Origin: Streptomyces dangxiongensis
Lineage (GTDB): Bacteria > Actinomycetota > Actinomycetes > Streptomycetales > Streptomycetaceae
NCBI RefSeq assembly: GCF_003675325.1
Contig: NZ_CP033073.1
Coordinates: forward strand, 4,154,001-4,218,000
Length of the DNA stretch: 64,000 nt
Direction: 5' to 3'
Below, piece after piece: positions 27,102 through 35,314 of the stretch. Position 1 is the stretch's first letter. Each line of letters starts with the position of its first letter. The notes under the pieces were generated by a model. That model was not told where the DNA came from and did not search any database. It saw only the letters and a program-made list of their open reading frames with translations. The position numbers and the translations under genes are program-made.

Positions 27102-28457
27102 GTGGCAGCCCAGAGAAGACTCAACGCCCGCCTGCGTGAGGTCATCGAAGCGATCGGCTGCACCTACGACGCACTGGCGAGGGATATCCGGCGTATCGCA
27201 GCGGAGAACGGCGAGATCCTTCAGACCAACAAGTCAGCCGTCTCACACTGGGTGAACGGCACGCGCCAGCCGACCGGTCGCACTGACCAGTACCTCGCCG
27301 AGGCGCTCTCTCGCAGGGCAGGCCGCACCATCACCTTGGCCGAGATCGGCCTTCGCACACCCGAAAACACCGTGTCCGAGGAACCCGACCCTGTTCTGGC
27401 GGTGACCGACCTGGGCCGTGCCGACGTTGAACGCCAACGCTTCCTCGCCGTCGCTGCCTTCACCACCGCCGGTGTTTCCATGCCCCTCCTGTACGACCAA
27501 GAAGCCACCGCCCGCATGCTCAGAGCTCGCACCGGTGGCTCCCTGGTCGGGATCGAGGACGTGGATGTCGTACGGCAGATCACCGCAGCGTTCAGCAGCG
27601 CCGACGAGCGCCTCGGTGGCGGCCACGGCCTGACCACGGTCGCCGCCTACCTCGCAGACACGGCCGCCCCCATGCTCCGCGGGCGCTTCCCGAACGAAGC
27701 CCTACGGCAGGCTGCCTTCGGATCCGTCGCTGAACTCGCCTACCTCGCTGGGTGGAAGCACCACGATCTCGGCCAGGAAGGCGCTGCCCAGCGCTACTAC
27801 CAGGTCGGCTATCAGCTCGCCTGCGAAGCCGACCCGCGAGGTCACGCCGCCTGGATGATGCGCGCCCTCGCCCATCAGGCGCTGAGTCTCAAGCAGCCCC
27901 ACCACTGCGTCGACCTCGTCGAAGGAGCCCTCACCCGCTGCCTCGGTCACGTCGACGGCCAGACCGAAGCCCTCCTTCACATCACCCACGCCCGCGCCTA
28001 CGCCGCGGTAGGAGAGAAGCCGGCAGCGGCCCGCGCGCTGCTCGCCGCCGAAGACGCTCTTCTGCGCGACGACGCGCCCCAGCCCAGTTACTCCCGCGTC
28101 AGCGGCCCTGCCGCCGGCACTGTCGCCAGCCACACCGCCCGCACGCTGACCGACCTTGCCGACCACGTGGGCACCGAGCAACAGCACCGCGATGCCCTGA
28201 TGCGCTGGGACCCCGAGAAGTACAAGCGCGTCCACGCCCTCACCTACGCCGACCTCGGTGACAGCCTCGCGGCCCAGGCCCGCGCTGACGAGGCTGTCGC
28301 CGCCTGGTCTCAGGCCCTGACCCTCATGGAGGGCATGACGTCCGACCGCACCCGTAAAGCGATCACGTCGCTCCGCTCCACCCTCGCCATCTACCAGCGC
28401 CGCAAAGTGCCCGGAGCTGCCGAACTCAACCGCCGCGCACGCGAAGCACTGGCCTAA
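27102..28457 (+). CDS. HTH regulator with TPR-like C-terminal domain
   Basis: A 451-residue regulator. The N-terminus is an XRE-like HTH (LREVIEAIGCTYDALARDIRRIAAEN and NKSAVSHWVNGTRQPTGRTDQYLAEALSRRAG). The C-terminal 330 residues are alpha-helical with TPR-like repeats (LAYLAGWKHHDLGQEGAAQRYYQVGYQLACEADPRG; HARAYAAVGEKPAAARALLAAEDAL). This architecture is frequent in Streptomyces and relates to NsdA-type regulators. GGAGG before GTG supports the start. The NUDIX gene follows 36 bp downstream, so they are probably co-transcribed. Confidence 0.85.
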   Translation: MAAQRRLNARLREVIEAIGCTYDALARDIRRIAAENGEILQTNKSAVSHWVNGTRQPTGRTDQYLAEALSRRAGRTITLAEIGLRTPENTVSEEPDPVLAVTDLGRADVERQRFLAVAAFTTAGVSMPLLYDQEATARMLRARTGGSLVGIEDVDVVRQITAAFSSADERLGGGHGLTTVAAYLADTAAPMLRGRFPNEALRQAAFGSVAELAYLAGWKHHDLGQEGAAQRYYQVGYQLACEADPRGHAAWMMRALAHQALSLKQPHHCVDLVEGALTRCLGHVDGQTEALLHITHARAYAAVGEKPAAARALLAAEDALLRDDAPQPSYSRVSGPAAGTVASHTARTLTDLADHVGTEQQHRDALMRWDPEKYKRVHALTYADLGDSLAAQARADEAVAAWSQALTLMEGMTSDRTRKAITSLRSTLAIYQRRKVPGAAELNRRAREALA

Positions 28458-28493
28458 GCTGCCCACCAACCGGCCGACGAAGGGACACCAACC

Positions 28494-28994
28494 GTGGCTC
28501 AGCCGACAACCGACGACCAGCGCAAGGCCCTCAAGCCTGCTCTCGAATCCATGACTCTTCTGGTCGCCGCCGTCATCGTCCACGACAAGGCCACCAACCG
28601 CGTTGTCCTCCTCCAGCGCAGCGAGAACGCCAAGTTCGCCCAGGGCATGTGGGATCTCCCTGTCGGCAAGAGCGAACCTGGCGAGCCCATCACCGAGACG
28701 GCGGTGCGTGAGCTGTACGAGGAGACCGGGTTGACCGTGAAGCCGGAGACCCTGAAGGTTGCCCACATCATCCACGGCGCCTGGGGTGTGGAAGCTCCCA
28801 ACGGCTTCCTCACAGTGGTATTCGCCGCCGATGAATGGACTGGTGAACCCGAAAACCGTGAACCGCGTAAGCACGCGCAGGTCTGCTGGGTCGATGCTGA
28901 AGCCATCCCCGAGGCGTTTGTCGATACCACGGCAAGCGCCCTCCGCCGGTACCTCACGGGCGGTTCGCAGGTGTCCCTTGACGGTTGGCGGTAG
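28494..28994 (+). CDS. NUDIX hydrolase
   Basis: A 166-residue pyrophosphohydrolase. The Nudix box is complete: G58-x5-E64-x7-R72-E73-L74-x-E76-E77-x-G79-L80 (within VGKSEPGEPITETAVRELYE and following), preceded by the substrate-binding strand VVLLQRSENAKFAQGMWDLP. It would hydrolyse a nucleoside diphosphate linked to another moiety; the substrate is unknown. GTG start, 36 bp after the HTH-TPR regulator stop. Confidence 0.88.
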   Translation: MAQPTTDDQRKALKPALESMTLLVAAVIVHDKATNRVVLLQRSENAKFAQGMWDLPVGKSEPGEPITETAVRELYEETGLTVKPETLKVAHIIHGAWGVEAPNGFLTVVFAADEWTGEPENREPRKHAQVCWVDAEAIPEAFVDTTASALRRYLTGGSQVSLDGWR

Positions 28995-29137
28995 CCTCCC
29001 GAGACCGTTAAAACTGCCGTCGAGCCGGGGACTTTCGCGGAGCGCCTTCTCGCGCCCCGCGACGTGATCCGTGACTTCGAAGGTTGGACTGCCGCGGGGG
29101 TCAGCTTTCGGTCATTACCTGATCGCAGCACCTGGAT

Positions 29138-30571
29138 GTGCGCCTTGTACTAGTTTGTGGTGTGGCGGCGTGCCTTCTGTCCGAAGATGATGCCCCTTTG
29201 TGTCTGCCACGAATTGCTGTCGTGGTTGAAGCAAGAGACACGGGGGGCAGCTTGTCGTACACGGAGCACCAGTCGGTGTTCTCAGGCCCCGCGGTGCCCG
29301 TGGGGGTCGCGGGTGATGCCCGGGAGGTGATCGGGCAGGGGGTCTACACCGAGAGCATCACACGCCAGCTGAGTGCTGCCGCGTTCGTCCGCCCTGACTG
29401 GCTGGCCACGTTTCGCGCAGTGCTGGCGCAACTGTGGGATCACCTGAAGGCCGCGGTGAAGAAGCGCCTGCGATGGCTGTTCCCTCCGAAGGAGGCCGAA
29501 AAGGCTGTTGGTGCGGAGCCTGCGCCCCCAGCGGTTGTGCTCGGTGAGGACTACGCCGTCTGGATCCGCCGTCGAATCAAGAATCCGGCACGGCCGGTAC
29601 CGGTCTACGGCTTCCATCAGGAGCCGGTGGTGCACGCGTGTGATCGTGCGATTCAGCAAATGCGCAGACGCCGAGTGGCCATCGTGTCCTTGATCGCGGT
29701 CGTTGTCTGGCAGGCCATAGCTGGCCTTCTCACGGTGGGCTGGGCAGCCCTAGTCCTGCTGACGGGAATATGGGGCGTCTACCTGGTGGAGCGTTACCTG
29801 GCACAGCTGCGGCTCAATGCTCTACTGGCCGGAGAACTGCGTGCGCCCCCGACGGCGGTACAGGCCCATGCCCTGCCGTACTTCTACGAACGTCGCCCCA
29901 ACGGTGACCGGCACCGGTTTATCGGAGCAGGACTTCAGGCATGGCAGGAAGCCGTCATTGGCATCGACGTCGAGCCCGCACCCGAGAGCCAGGACGACGA
30001 GGACGACAGCACGGGCTTGCTTCCCGGCATCAGCTCACCGACACAAAACCCAGGTCGTCCCGACATGGCCGAGGTGGCACAGGCAGTCCTTGACGCACTG
30101 GCAAGACACAACAAGCCGGTTGCGCGCAAGCCGATGAAGCACTTCACCGCCGCTCAGCTGCACGCCTATATCGCACGCCGCTTGGAAGACCCGGCTCCCT
30201 CCCACCACCGTGATCATCCGAAACTGCGCGTGGAGGTTGTCGGGATCGCAGGCATTCACTACAAGCGCTGGGACCAGATCGACGAGGACACCTGGCGCAG
30301 CCTGCACACCCTCGCCGTGGACACCGCTGGAACCAAGCCTGTCGAGGAGATAGCTCGCCGTTACGTCTGGGCGCGCATCACCGCCTGGAACGGCGACTTG
30401 ATCGCCGCCATACTCGTCCGCTTCGCTTACCAGGGTGGCTTCCTGCGCGTCACCGTCCGTCCGCACATCATGGGCCCCCTCAACCCGAAGGTCGCCGGTC
30501 TCGGGCCCGCCGATCCACGCACGCCGAAGTGGCTAGGCCGCGCCGCATTCAACGCACTCGTCGACGCCTAG
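29138..30571 (+). CDS. Two-TM membrane protein of unknown function, interrupted by in-frame TAG
   Basis: A product of up to 477 residues; the true start is uncertain (GTG 29138, GTG 29222 or TTG 29252). A cationic stretch (LWDHLKAAVKKRLRWLFPPK) precedes a hydrophobic hairpin at about residues 180-217 (VAIVSLIAVVVWQAIAGLL, then WAALVLLTGIWGVYLV), an acidic linker (ESQDDEDDSTG), and a roughly 160-residue soluble domain. The frame ends at a TAG at 30569-30571, but the same frame continues open for 109 more codons with protein-like sequence, so this looks like the first part of a broken 585-residue gene. I recognise no known family. Confidence 0.65.
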   Translation: MRLVLVCGVAACLLSEDDAPLCLPRIAVVVEARDTGGSLSYTEHQSVFSGPAVPVGVAGDAREVIGQGVYTESITRQLSAAAFVRPDWLATFRAVLAQLWDHLKAAVKKRLRWLFPPKEAEKAVGAEPAPPAVVLGEDYAVWIRRRIKNPARPVPVYGFHQEPVVHACDRAIQQMRRRRVAIVSLIAVVVWQAIAGLLTVGWAALVLLTGIWGVYLVERYLAQLRLNALLAGELRAPPTAVQAHALPYFYERRPNGDRHRFIGAGLQAWQEAVIGIDVEPAPESQDDEDDSTGLLPGISSPTQNPGRPDMAEVAQAVLDALARHNKPVARKPMKHFTAAQLHAYIARRLEDPAPSHHRDHPKLRVEVVGIAGIHYKRWDQIDEDTWRSLHTLAVDTAGTKPVEEIARRYVWARITAWNGDLIAAILVRFAYQGGFLRVTVRPHIMGPLNPKVAGLGPADPRTPKWLGRAAFNALVDA

Positions 30572-30898
30572 GTCGGTCTGGAGCGGCTCATACGTCGCAA
30601 GGCTCGTCCGCGCCCCGAACTCGACCCCGGCAGCGGGCCGGTCAGCCTCCGCGAGGTCTACAGCGTCCGACGGCTGGAGGACATGCACATGTACGACGAC
30701 GCCCGTTACTACGTGCAGATGATGCAACGCCGGGTCTTCGACTCCACCGAGGTCTTTCTGCGAGACCACAACGTCGACATCGCCGCCTACCGCCAGCAGT
30801 CCACTGCGATCTACAACTTCGGCGTCATGAACGGCGGCACGATGAGCGGCCCGGTCCAGGCCGCACCGTTCTCGGCCAACCCCTCCACGACCAACTGA
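30572..30898 (+). pseudogene. C-terminal continuation of the membrane protein beyond the amber codon
   Basis: In the same reading frame as the preceding gene with no intervening base: VGLERLIRRKARPRPELDPG, then REVYSVRRLEDMHMYDDARYYVQMMQRR and VFLRDHNVDIAAYRQQ, ending with NFGVMNGGTMSGPVQAAPFS and a short Asn/Thr tail. An internal ATG at 30683 has no ribosome site. Its quality and its shared motif with the next gene argue that it was the functional C-terminus. Readthrough or a strain-specific nonsense mutation are the options. Confidence 0.6.
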
Positions 30899-30923
30899 CC
30901 CACAGGCCCGACAGGAGCCCCGC

Positions 30924-31319
30924 ATGCCCATCCGCCGGCAGCCCGATCCCATCCCGAACGGCCCTAACTTCGGCATTGTCAACAACGGCCACATGAGCGG
31001 CCCCGCCCAAGCAGCGCCGTTCTCCCAGAACGCAACCCAGACCAACAACATCACTAACGAAGCCGTCGAGAGGGCCCGCGAAAGCATCGACGACCTGAGG
31101 CGACGCCTGGAAGAGCTGCGTGGACGGTACCCCGAGGTGGACGCTGCCCTGCGCGACCTCGGCATGATCGCCCCACGGCTGGACGAACCCGAACGCGATC
31201 CGGGCACTCTGCGGTACATGCTCCAGAATCTCGTCGAGCGATGCGGGGGTATACCCGGTGTCCTCGCTGCAGCCCAGCTCGTTCAGTCCACGGTCATGGC
31301 GCTCCTGCCGGGCTCTTGA
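30924..31319 (+). CDS. Small soluble partner with shared MSGP/QAAPFS motif
   Basis: A 131-residue protein starting at ATG 30924, strong ACAGGAG site, 25 bp after the membrane-protein frame. Residues about 15-34 read NFGIVNNGHMSGPAQAAPFS, nearly the same as the C-terminus of the upstream frame. A helical domain follows: ARESIDDLRRRLEELRGRYP, then VDAALRDLGMIAPRLDEPERDPGTLR and a hydrophobic helix (PGVLAAAQLVQSTVMALLPG). It loosely recalls small DUF5955-like helical proteins with Gly/Asn-rich N-termini. The shared motif suggests the two proteins bind each other or a common target. Confidence 0.75.
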   Translation: MPIRRQPDPIPNGPNFGIVNNGHMSGPAQAAPFSQNATQTNNITNEAVERARESIDDLRRRLEELRGRYPEVDAALRDLGMIAPRLDEPERDPGTLRYMLQNLVERCGGIPGVLAAAQLVQSTVMALLPGS

Positions 31320-31339
31320 GCCCCTCCACCACCCAGAAG

Positions 31340-31603
31340 GCATTCACCGACGCGAGCTGCCCCGTTTCGGCAACGCCAGGAAGAAACGCGGTGCCCAGAT
31401 CGGTTCCAGCGCGGTGGCAGAGGTCCTCGCGGTCGGCGCAGCCGGAGTACCCGACATCGGCTTCGTCCGCGACAACGAGACCGCCGCTGCCTACATCGGC
31501 CCCCTCCTCCAACCCGGCGATGTCGTCCGTGAAGGCGCCCCGCGGCGGCCAGCCGCGGCAGATTGCCCAGGCCCGCACGGGACAGCCGGTTACTGGGCTG
31601 TGA
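31340..31603 (+). pseudogene. MurF-like (Mur ligase) C-terminal remnant, frameshifted
   Basis: The translation in one frame, AVAEVLAVGAAGVPDIGFV then RDNETAAAYIGPLLQPGDVV, and in another frame from about 31530, VKAPRGGQPRQIAQARTG, together match the usual end of UDP-MurNAc-tripeptide D-Ala-D-Ala ligases (..LLRPGDVVLVKASRG..QIAQALTG). The N-terminal and central ATP domains are absent and the two halves are out of frame. It is debris, probably from an earlier insertion or rearrangement. Confidence 0.55.
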
Positions 31604-31690
31604 GAACGCCCGTGCTCGATATGGCGGGGGCCTGCTCTGGTTCCCGGGCAGTCTCCACAGGTGGTGTACCCGCCCGTTCGCGTCGTGCCC

Positions 31691-32872
31691 TCAGCTCCCG
31701 GTGCTTGGCTGACGCCGGGGAAAGGCGTCCCCGCTCGGCCAGTGCTCGGGCAGAGCAAGAGACGTGTGGATGGGGCGAGCCGCTGGCTTGCGTTCGACGT
31801 GATTGTCAACCAATTGTGCCGTTTCCCAGGTGGGGAGAACGGGGGCCGGGAGCGAGCCACGGGTGGGGCTTTGCCAGAGAACGGGGACCTTCTTCGTCCA
31901 GGTCCAAGGTGCCGGGTTGTCGACAGTCAGTACGCCGCTGACCCGACTATGGGCCTGTTCCTGTGCAGCAGTCCAGTAGCCGTCGGGATTGCGGCCGAAG
32001 GTCGATCCGGTGCGGTGGGCGTATTCGACCGAAGTCCCGTACAGTGCGCTCTCGATATCCTCATCTTCCGGAAAGACGGCCGAATTGCCAACCGCCACGA
32101 TGAATGGCAGCGCCAAGTCGCCGTACCTCCCACCCTTCTTTCTCACGGCTTTGAGCAGTCGTTTGGAGTCGTCAGCGACCCATACCGAGGGATGGAAGCC
32201 GATTGTCCTGCTCGCCGGATCGCCCCGCCTGCCGGGGCTGCGGGGGATCGCCTCGAAACTGAGGCGCCAGTCTGCCTCCTGCCAGGTGTGCCTGGGCAGC
32301 GGTACCTTCTGCTCATACTCGGCAGTGACCAGGTCGGGATCCAAGTTCGCCAGCCATCCTGTCAGTTCACTCTTCAGTCGCTTTTGCGGCGGTGTGGTCG
32401 AACCGATGCTGTCAACCTTGTATGACACGTAGAAGTTTGGGCTCGGAATGCGGTCGATGGCGTCCGCCACCTGAGGCGGGAGCGAGCTGCTCCCGGTGGC
32501 GTCCAGATGCTGGTTCGCCCAGATCGCCTCGACAATGAATTGCTCGTCGTCACGAGTCACCAAGAAGTCCGGGTTCTTCCCGCCTGTGCCTATTTGCTGC
32601 TCGATCTCTACCGTGCAACCGGAGCCGAGCAGCATCTCGTGCAGGTACAGCTCCCAAAACGCGGAGAAGACGTTCGCGTTGGAATTGCGGTCCCGTAGGC
32701 GACTGCGCAGGCTGGGCTGAGCATCGGGGGGAAAGTGCGACCACCACTCGTTGATCACATCCCGAACTTGGTCCCAGAACGGACCGGCGATCCGTTCGAA
32801 GAACTCGGCATCCGACTCCGATGCCCGCTTCGGTGCCGCATCTGTCCGATGTCGGCTTGTGTACACGCCCAT
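31691..32872 (-). CDS. Putative PD-(D/E)xK-fold protein of unknown function
   Basis: A 393-residue protein if started at ATG 32872, where a -10-like TACTAT 8 bp upstream suggests a leaderless start; the frame opens earlier at a GTG (32950). An N-terminal helix FWELYLHEMLLGSGC is followed by KNPDFLV (PD at about 101-102) and FIVEAIWAN (E about 115), the spacing of restriction-endonuclease-fold proteins, though the final Lys of ExK is replaced (EAI). The C-terminal half is beta-rich with no family that I recognise. It may be a nuclease-like defence protein or an inactive relative. Confidence 0.65.
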   Translation of the reverse strand: MGVYTSRHRTDAAPKRASESDAEFFERIAGPFWDQVRDVINEWWSHFPPDAQPSLRSRLRDRNSNANVFSAFWELYLHEMLLGSGCTVEIEQQIGTGGKNPDFLVTRDDEQFIVEAIWANQHLDATGSSSLPPQVADAIDRIPSPNFYVSYKVDSIGSTTPPQKRLKSELTGWLANLDPDLVTAEYEQKVPLPRHTWQEADWRLSFEAIPRSPGRRGDPASRTIGFHPSVWVADDSKRLLKAVRKKGGRYGDLALPFIVAVGNSAVFPEDEDIESALYGTSVEYAHRTGSTFGRNPDGYWTAAQEQAHSRVSGVLTVDNPAPWTWTKKVPVLWQSPTRGSLPAPVLPTWETAQLVDNHVERKPAARPIHTSLALPEHWPSGDAFPRRQPSTGS

Positions 32873-33055
32873 GGCGAGCGATAGTAGATTGCTCCGCGTG
32901 GCGCTCTCACCTGATTTCTGCAGCGTCCCAGTGACCCTTGGGTTGACCACCAGGCCGACCGCAGAGATCCAGCCCAGCGGCGACAGCGGTCGCGGCTGCC
33001 CAGCGCCCCGGTCTGGCGCCGACCGCCCGGCGCCAAGTCGGAGCGAGTGCAGAGG

Positions 33056-33220
33056 TCAGCCCAGGTGTTCCTCCTGCTCGTTCCGCAAGGCGTCCCGCAC
33101 GGAGCGCCAGGCACGGATTGCGTCACCGAAGTCCTCCAACAGCCCTCGTAGCTGGCGAATCAGAACCCGCGCAACACCAACTGCAGTAGCGACTTCGAAT
33201 TCCATCGCGAGCCCCCTCAT
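33056..33220 (-). CDS. Possible small hypothetical protein
   Basis: A 54-residue frame, MRGLAMEFEVATAVGVARVL then a helical Arg/Glu-rich remainder. A GGGGAGC sequence 6 nt upstream of the ATG supports translation. No homology recalled; it could be a chance frame. Confidence 0.3.
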   Translation of the reverse strand: MRGLAMEFEVATAVGVARVLIRQLRGLLEDFGDAIRAWRSVRDALRNEQEEHLG

Positions 33221-33283
33221 CGGCTGCTCCCCACCTCGGGCACCAGCCTCTCCGCCTCGCACCGCGGAGTCTGTACCCCGCTA

Positions 33284-34152
33284 AGGGCTGTCCCGTAAAT
33301 GATCTTTGACGTGCCTGGTGACCTGCTTGTTTTCTCGTCACCCGGCGAGGGTGAGGTTGTACAGGCGGGCGATGCCGAGCATGGCGTGATGGACGCCGTC
33401 GCCTTTGAGGCGGCAGTCGCGGAGGATCTTCCAGGTCTTCATGCGGGCGAAGGCGTGCTCGACGCGGGCGCGGACCTTGCGGTGTGAGGCGTTGTGTTCC
33501 TCTTTCCATTCGGGGAGGTCGGCCTGGCCGGGCTGGCGGCGGTGCGGGATGACCAGGCCGGTGCCGCGGTAGCCGCCATCGGCGATGACGGTGGTGTGGC
33601 CGACGGCATCCTTGGTGCCGGACAGCTCCCACGCCTTGCAGTCGTTACGGTTGCCGGGCAGTGGTCGGCCGACAGCGACGACGAGCCGGGTGTCGGCGTC
33701 GATGACGACCTGGTGGTTGGTGGAGTACCGGTAGTTCTTCGACTGCTCGGCCACCTGGTGGTCGCGGGTGGGGACCAGGGTGCCGTCCACGATGAGCATG
33801 GTGTCCTTGCGGAACCGCTTGCGCTGCTGCAGCGCGAGCGCCGGGCCGAGGTGGTCGATGATGCGGTCCGCGGCCGACTTCGACACCCCGAACAGCGGCG
33901 CCAGTTGGCGCAGGGTGAGGTTCGTGCGCCAGTACGCGGCGACCAGCAGGACCCGGTCCTCCAGCGGCAGGCTCCACGGCCGGCCCTTGCGGACCGGATC
34001 CGCACCCTCCCGCCGCAGCGCGGTGACCAGCTTGCCGAACTGCCGCGGGCTCAGCCCGGTGAACGGGGCTATCCAGGAAGGCTCCGACGCCGTGATCACA
34101 CCAGACACGGCAAGATCATCTCACCTGTGACCAGCAGTTACGGGACAGCCCT
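33284..34152 (-). mobile_element. IS5-family insertion sequence (869 bp)
   Basis: Perfect 15-bp terminal inverted repeats (AGGGCTGTCCCGTAA at 33284 and its complement ending 34152), flanked on both sides by TA, as for IS5-family elements with TA duplications (IS427-type). One intact transposase gene fills it. Its right TA (34153-34154) is also the left flank of the next IS. Confidence 0.9.
33338..34108 (-). CDS. IS5-family transposase (DDE)
   Basis: A 256-residue DDE transposase. An N-terminal helix-turn-helix (LTLRQLAPLFGVSKSAADRIIDHLGP) precedes the catalytic domain: D in MLIVDGTLVP, second D in VIADGGYRGTG, and E in RVEHAFARMKTWKILRD. All three acidic residues and the full length are present, so it may be active. 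The gene is within intact inverted repeats. Confidence 0.9.
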   Translation of the reverse strand: MSGVITASEPSWIAPFTGLSPRQFGKLVTALRREGADPVRKGRPWSLPLEDRVLLVAAYWRTNLTLRQLAPLFGVSKSAADRIIDHLGPALALQQRKRFRKDTMLIVDGTLVPTRDHQVAEQSKNYRYSTNHQVVIDADTRLVVAVGRPLPGNRNDCKAWELSGTKDAVGHTTVIADGGYRGTGLVIPHRRQPGQADLPEWKEEHNASHRKVRARVEHAFARMKTWKILRDCRLKGDGVHHAMLGIARLYNLTLAG

Positions 34153-34154
34153 TA

Positions 34155-35311
34155 CTGAGTTTTTCGTAAGTTCGGTGGGTGTAGTGGCCGTGTGGGTGGG
34201 AGGCTGTCGGGGTGGCATATCAACCTTCCCCTTCGGTTGCCGGCTCCTGCCTTCCTCCCTTGTCACGGCCTCAGTTGGCGGAGGCGCGTCGTGTTCGGGC
34301 AGTCGAGCTGTTCGAGGGCGGCGTCTCGAATGCGGAGATCGCGGGGGCGGTGGGGGTGTGTGCCGAGAGTGTGCGGCGTTGGCGGCGGGTGTGGGAGCAA
34401 GACGGTGCTTCGGGCCTGCGGAGACGGGCAGCCACGGGACGCCCACCCAAGCTGGACGACACCCAGGTCGAAATCGTCCGGGCCGCGTTGGAGCAAGGTG
34501 CCCAGGCTCATGGTTTCGAGGCCGACCTGTGGACCCTGGAACGAGTCGGCGCGGTCGTTACCCGGGCAACGGGGGTGGTGTTGTCGAGGGCGTCGGTGTG
34601 GCGGCTGCTGACCGGCCGGCTCGGATGGAGCCTGCAACGGCCCGAGCGGCGGGCGGTCGAGCGGAACGAGTCCGAGATCGCCCGCTGGATCGCACACGAA
34701 TGGCCGCGCATCAAAAAGGGGCCGTGAACACACGTGCCTGGATCGTCTTCCTCGACGAATCAGGCGTCTCCCTGCTCCCTCAGATCCGCCGCACCTACTC
34801 GCCCCGAGGGCGGACTCCGCTCCTGCGGCACCGCCTGAACTGGAAGCGTGCGTCGATGGCCGGAGCCTTGGGCTACCACTCCACCGACCCCGATCGCGGG
34901 GCACGCCTGTGCTTCCACCTCAAGCCCGGCAGCTACGACACCGCCACCCTGATCGAGGTCCTGGAGCAGGTGAAGGTGTTCTACCGCGGCGAGCGAGTGG
35001 TCCTGGTCTGGGACGGCCTGTCCGCCCACTGGAGCCGGGCGATGCGGGCCTGGGTCGCCGAACAGGACTGGCTCACCCTGGAACGATTACCCGCCTACGC
35101 TCCCGAGCTGAACCCGGTGGAACTGCTGTGGTCCTCGCTCAAGAAGCGTGAACTCGCCAACCTCGCTGGCGACCACCTCGCCGATGTCGCCGACGCCACC
35201 GAGCAAGGCATCCACCGCATCAACGCCAACCCCCGACTGCCATGGTCATTCCTCGCCCATACCGGCCTGACCATCCGCCCACCACACCCACCGAACTTAC
35301 GAAAAAATCAG
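34155..35311 (+). mobile_element. IS630-family insertion sequence (1157 bp)
   Basis: Terminal inverted repeats (CTGAG/T then TTTTTCGTAAGTTCGGTGGG) with one or two mismatches, flanked by TA on both sides (34153-34154 and 35312-35313), the IS630/mariner target duplication. It directly abuts the IS5-family element with only the shared TA between them. Confidence 0.88.
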
Positions 35312-35314
35312 TAG
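34212..35314 (+). CDS. IS630-family transposase, two frames joined by -1 shift
   Basis: The first frame (34212-34727, 171 residues) has the HTH part: RAVELFEGGVSNAEIAGAVGV and a homeodomain-like RLLTGRLGWSLQRP. The catalytic part continues in the -1 frame from the A5G4 run near 34711-34719: WIVFLDESGVSL (first D), VLVWDGLSAHWS (second D), and APELNPVELLWSSLKKREL (third acidic E). Slippage at the A5G4 run would fuse them, as known for several IS630 elements. The stop TAG is formed from the flanking target TA plus G. Confidence 0.85.
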
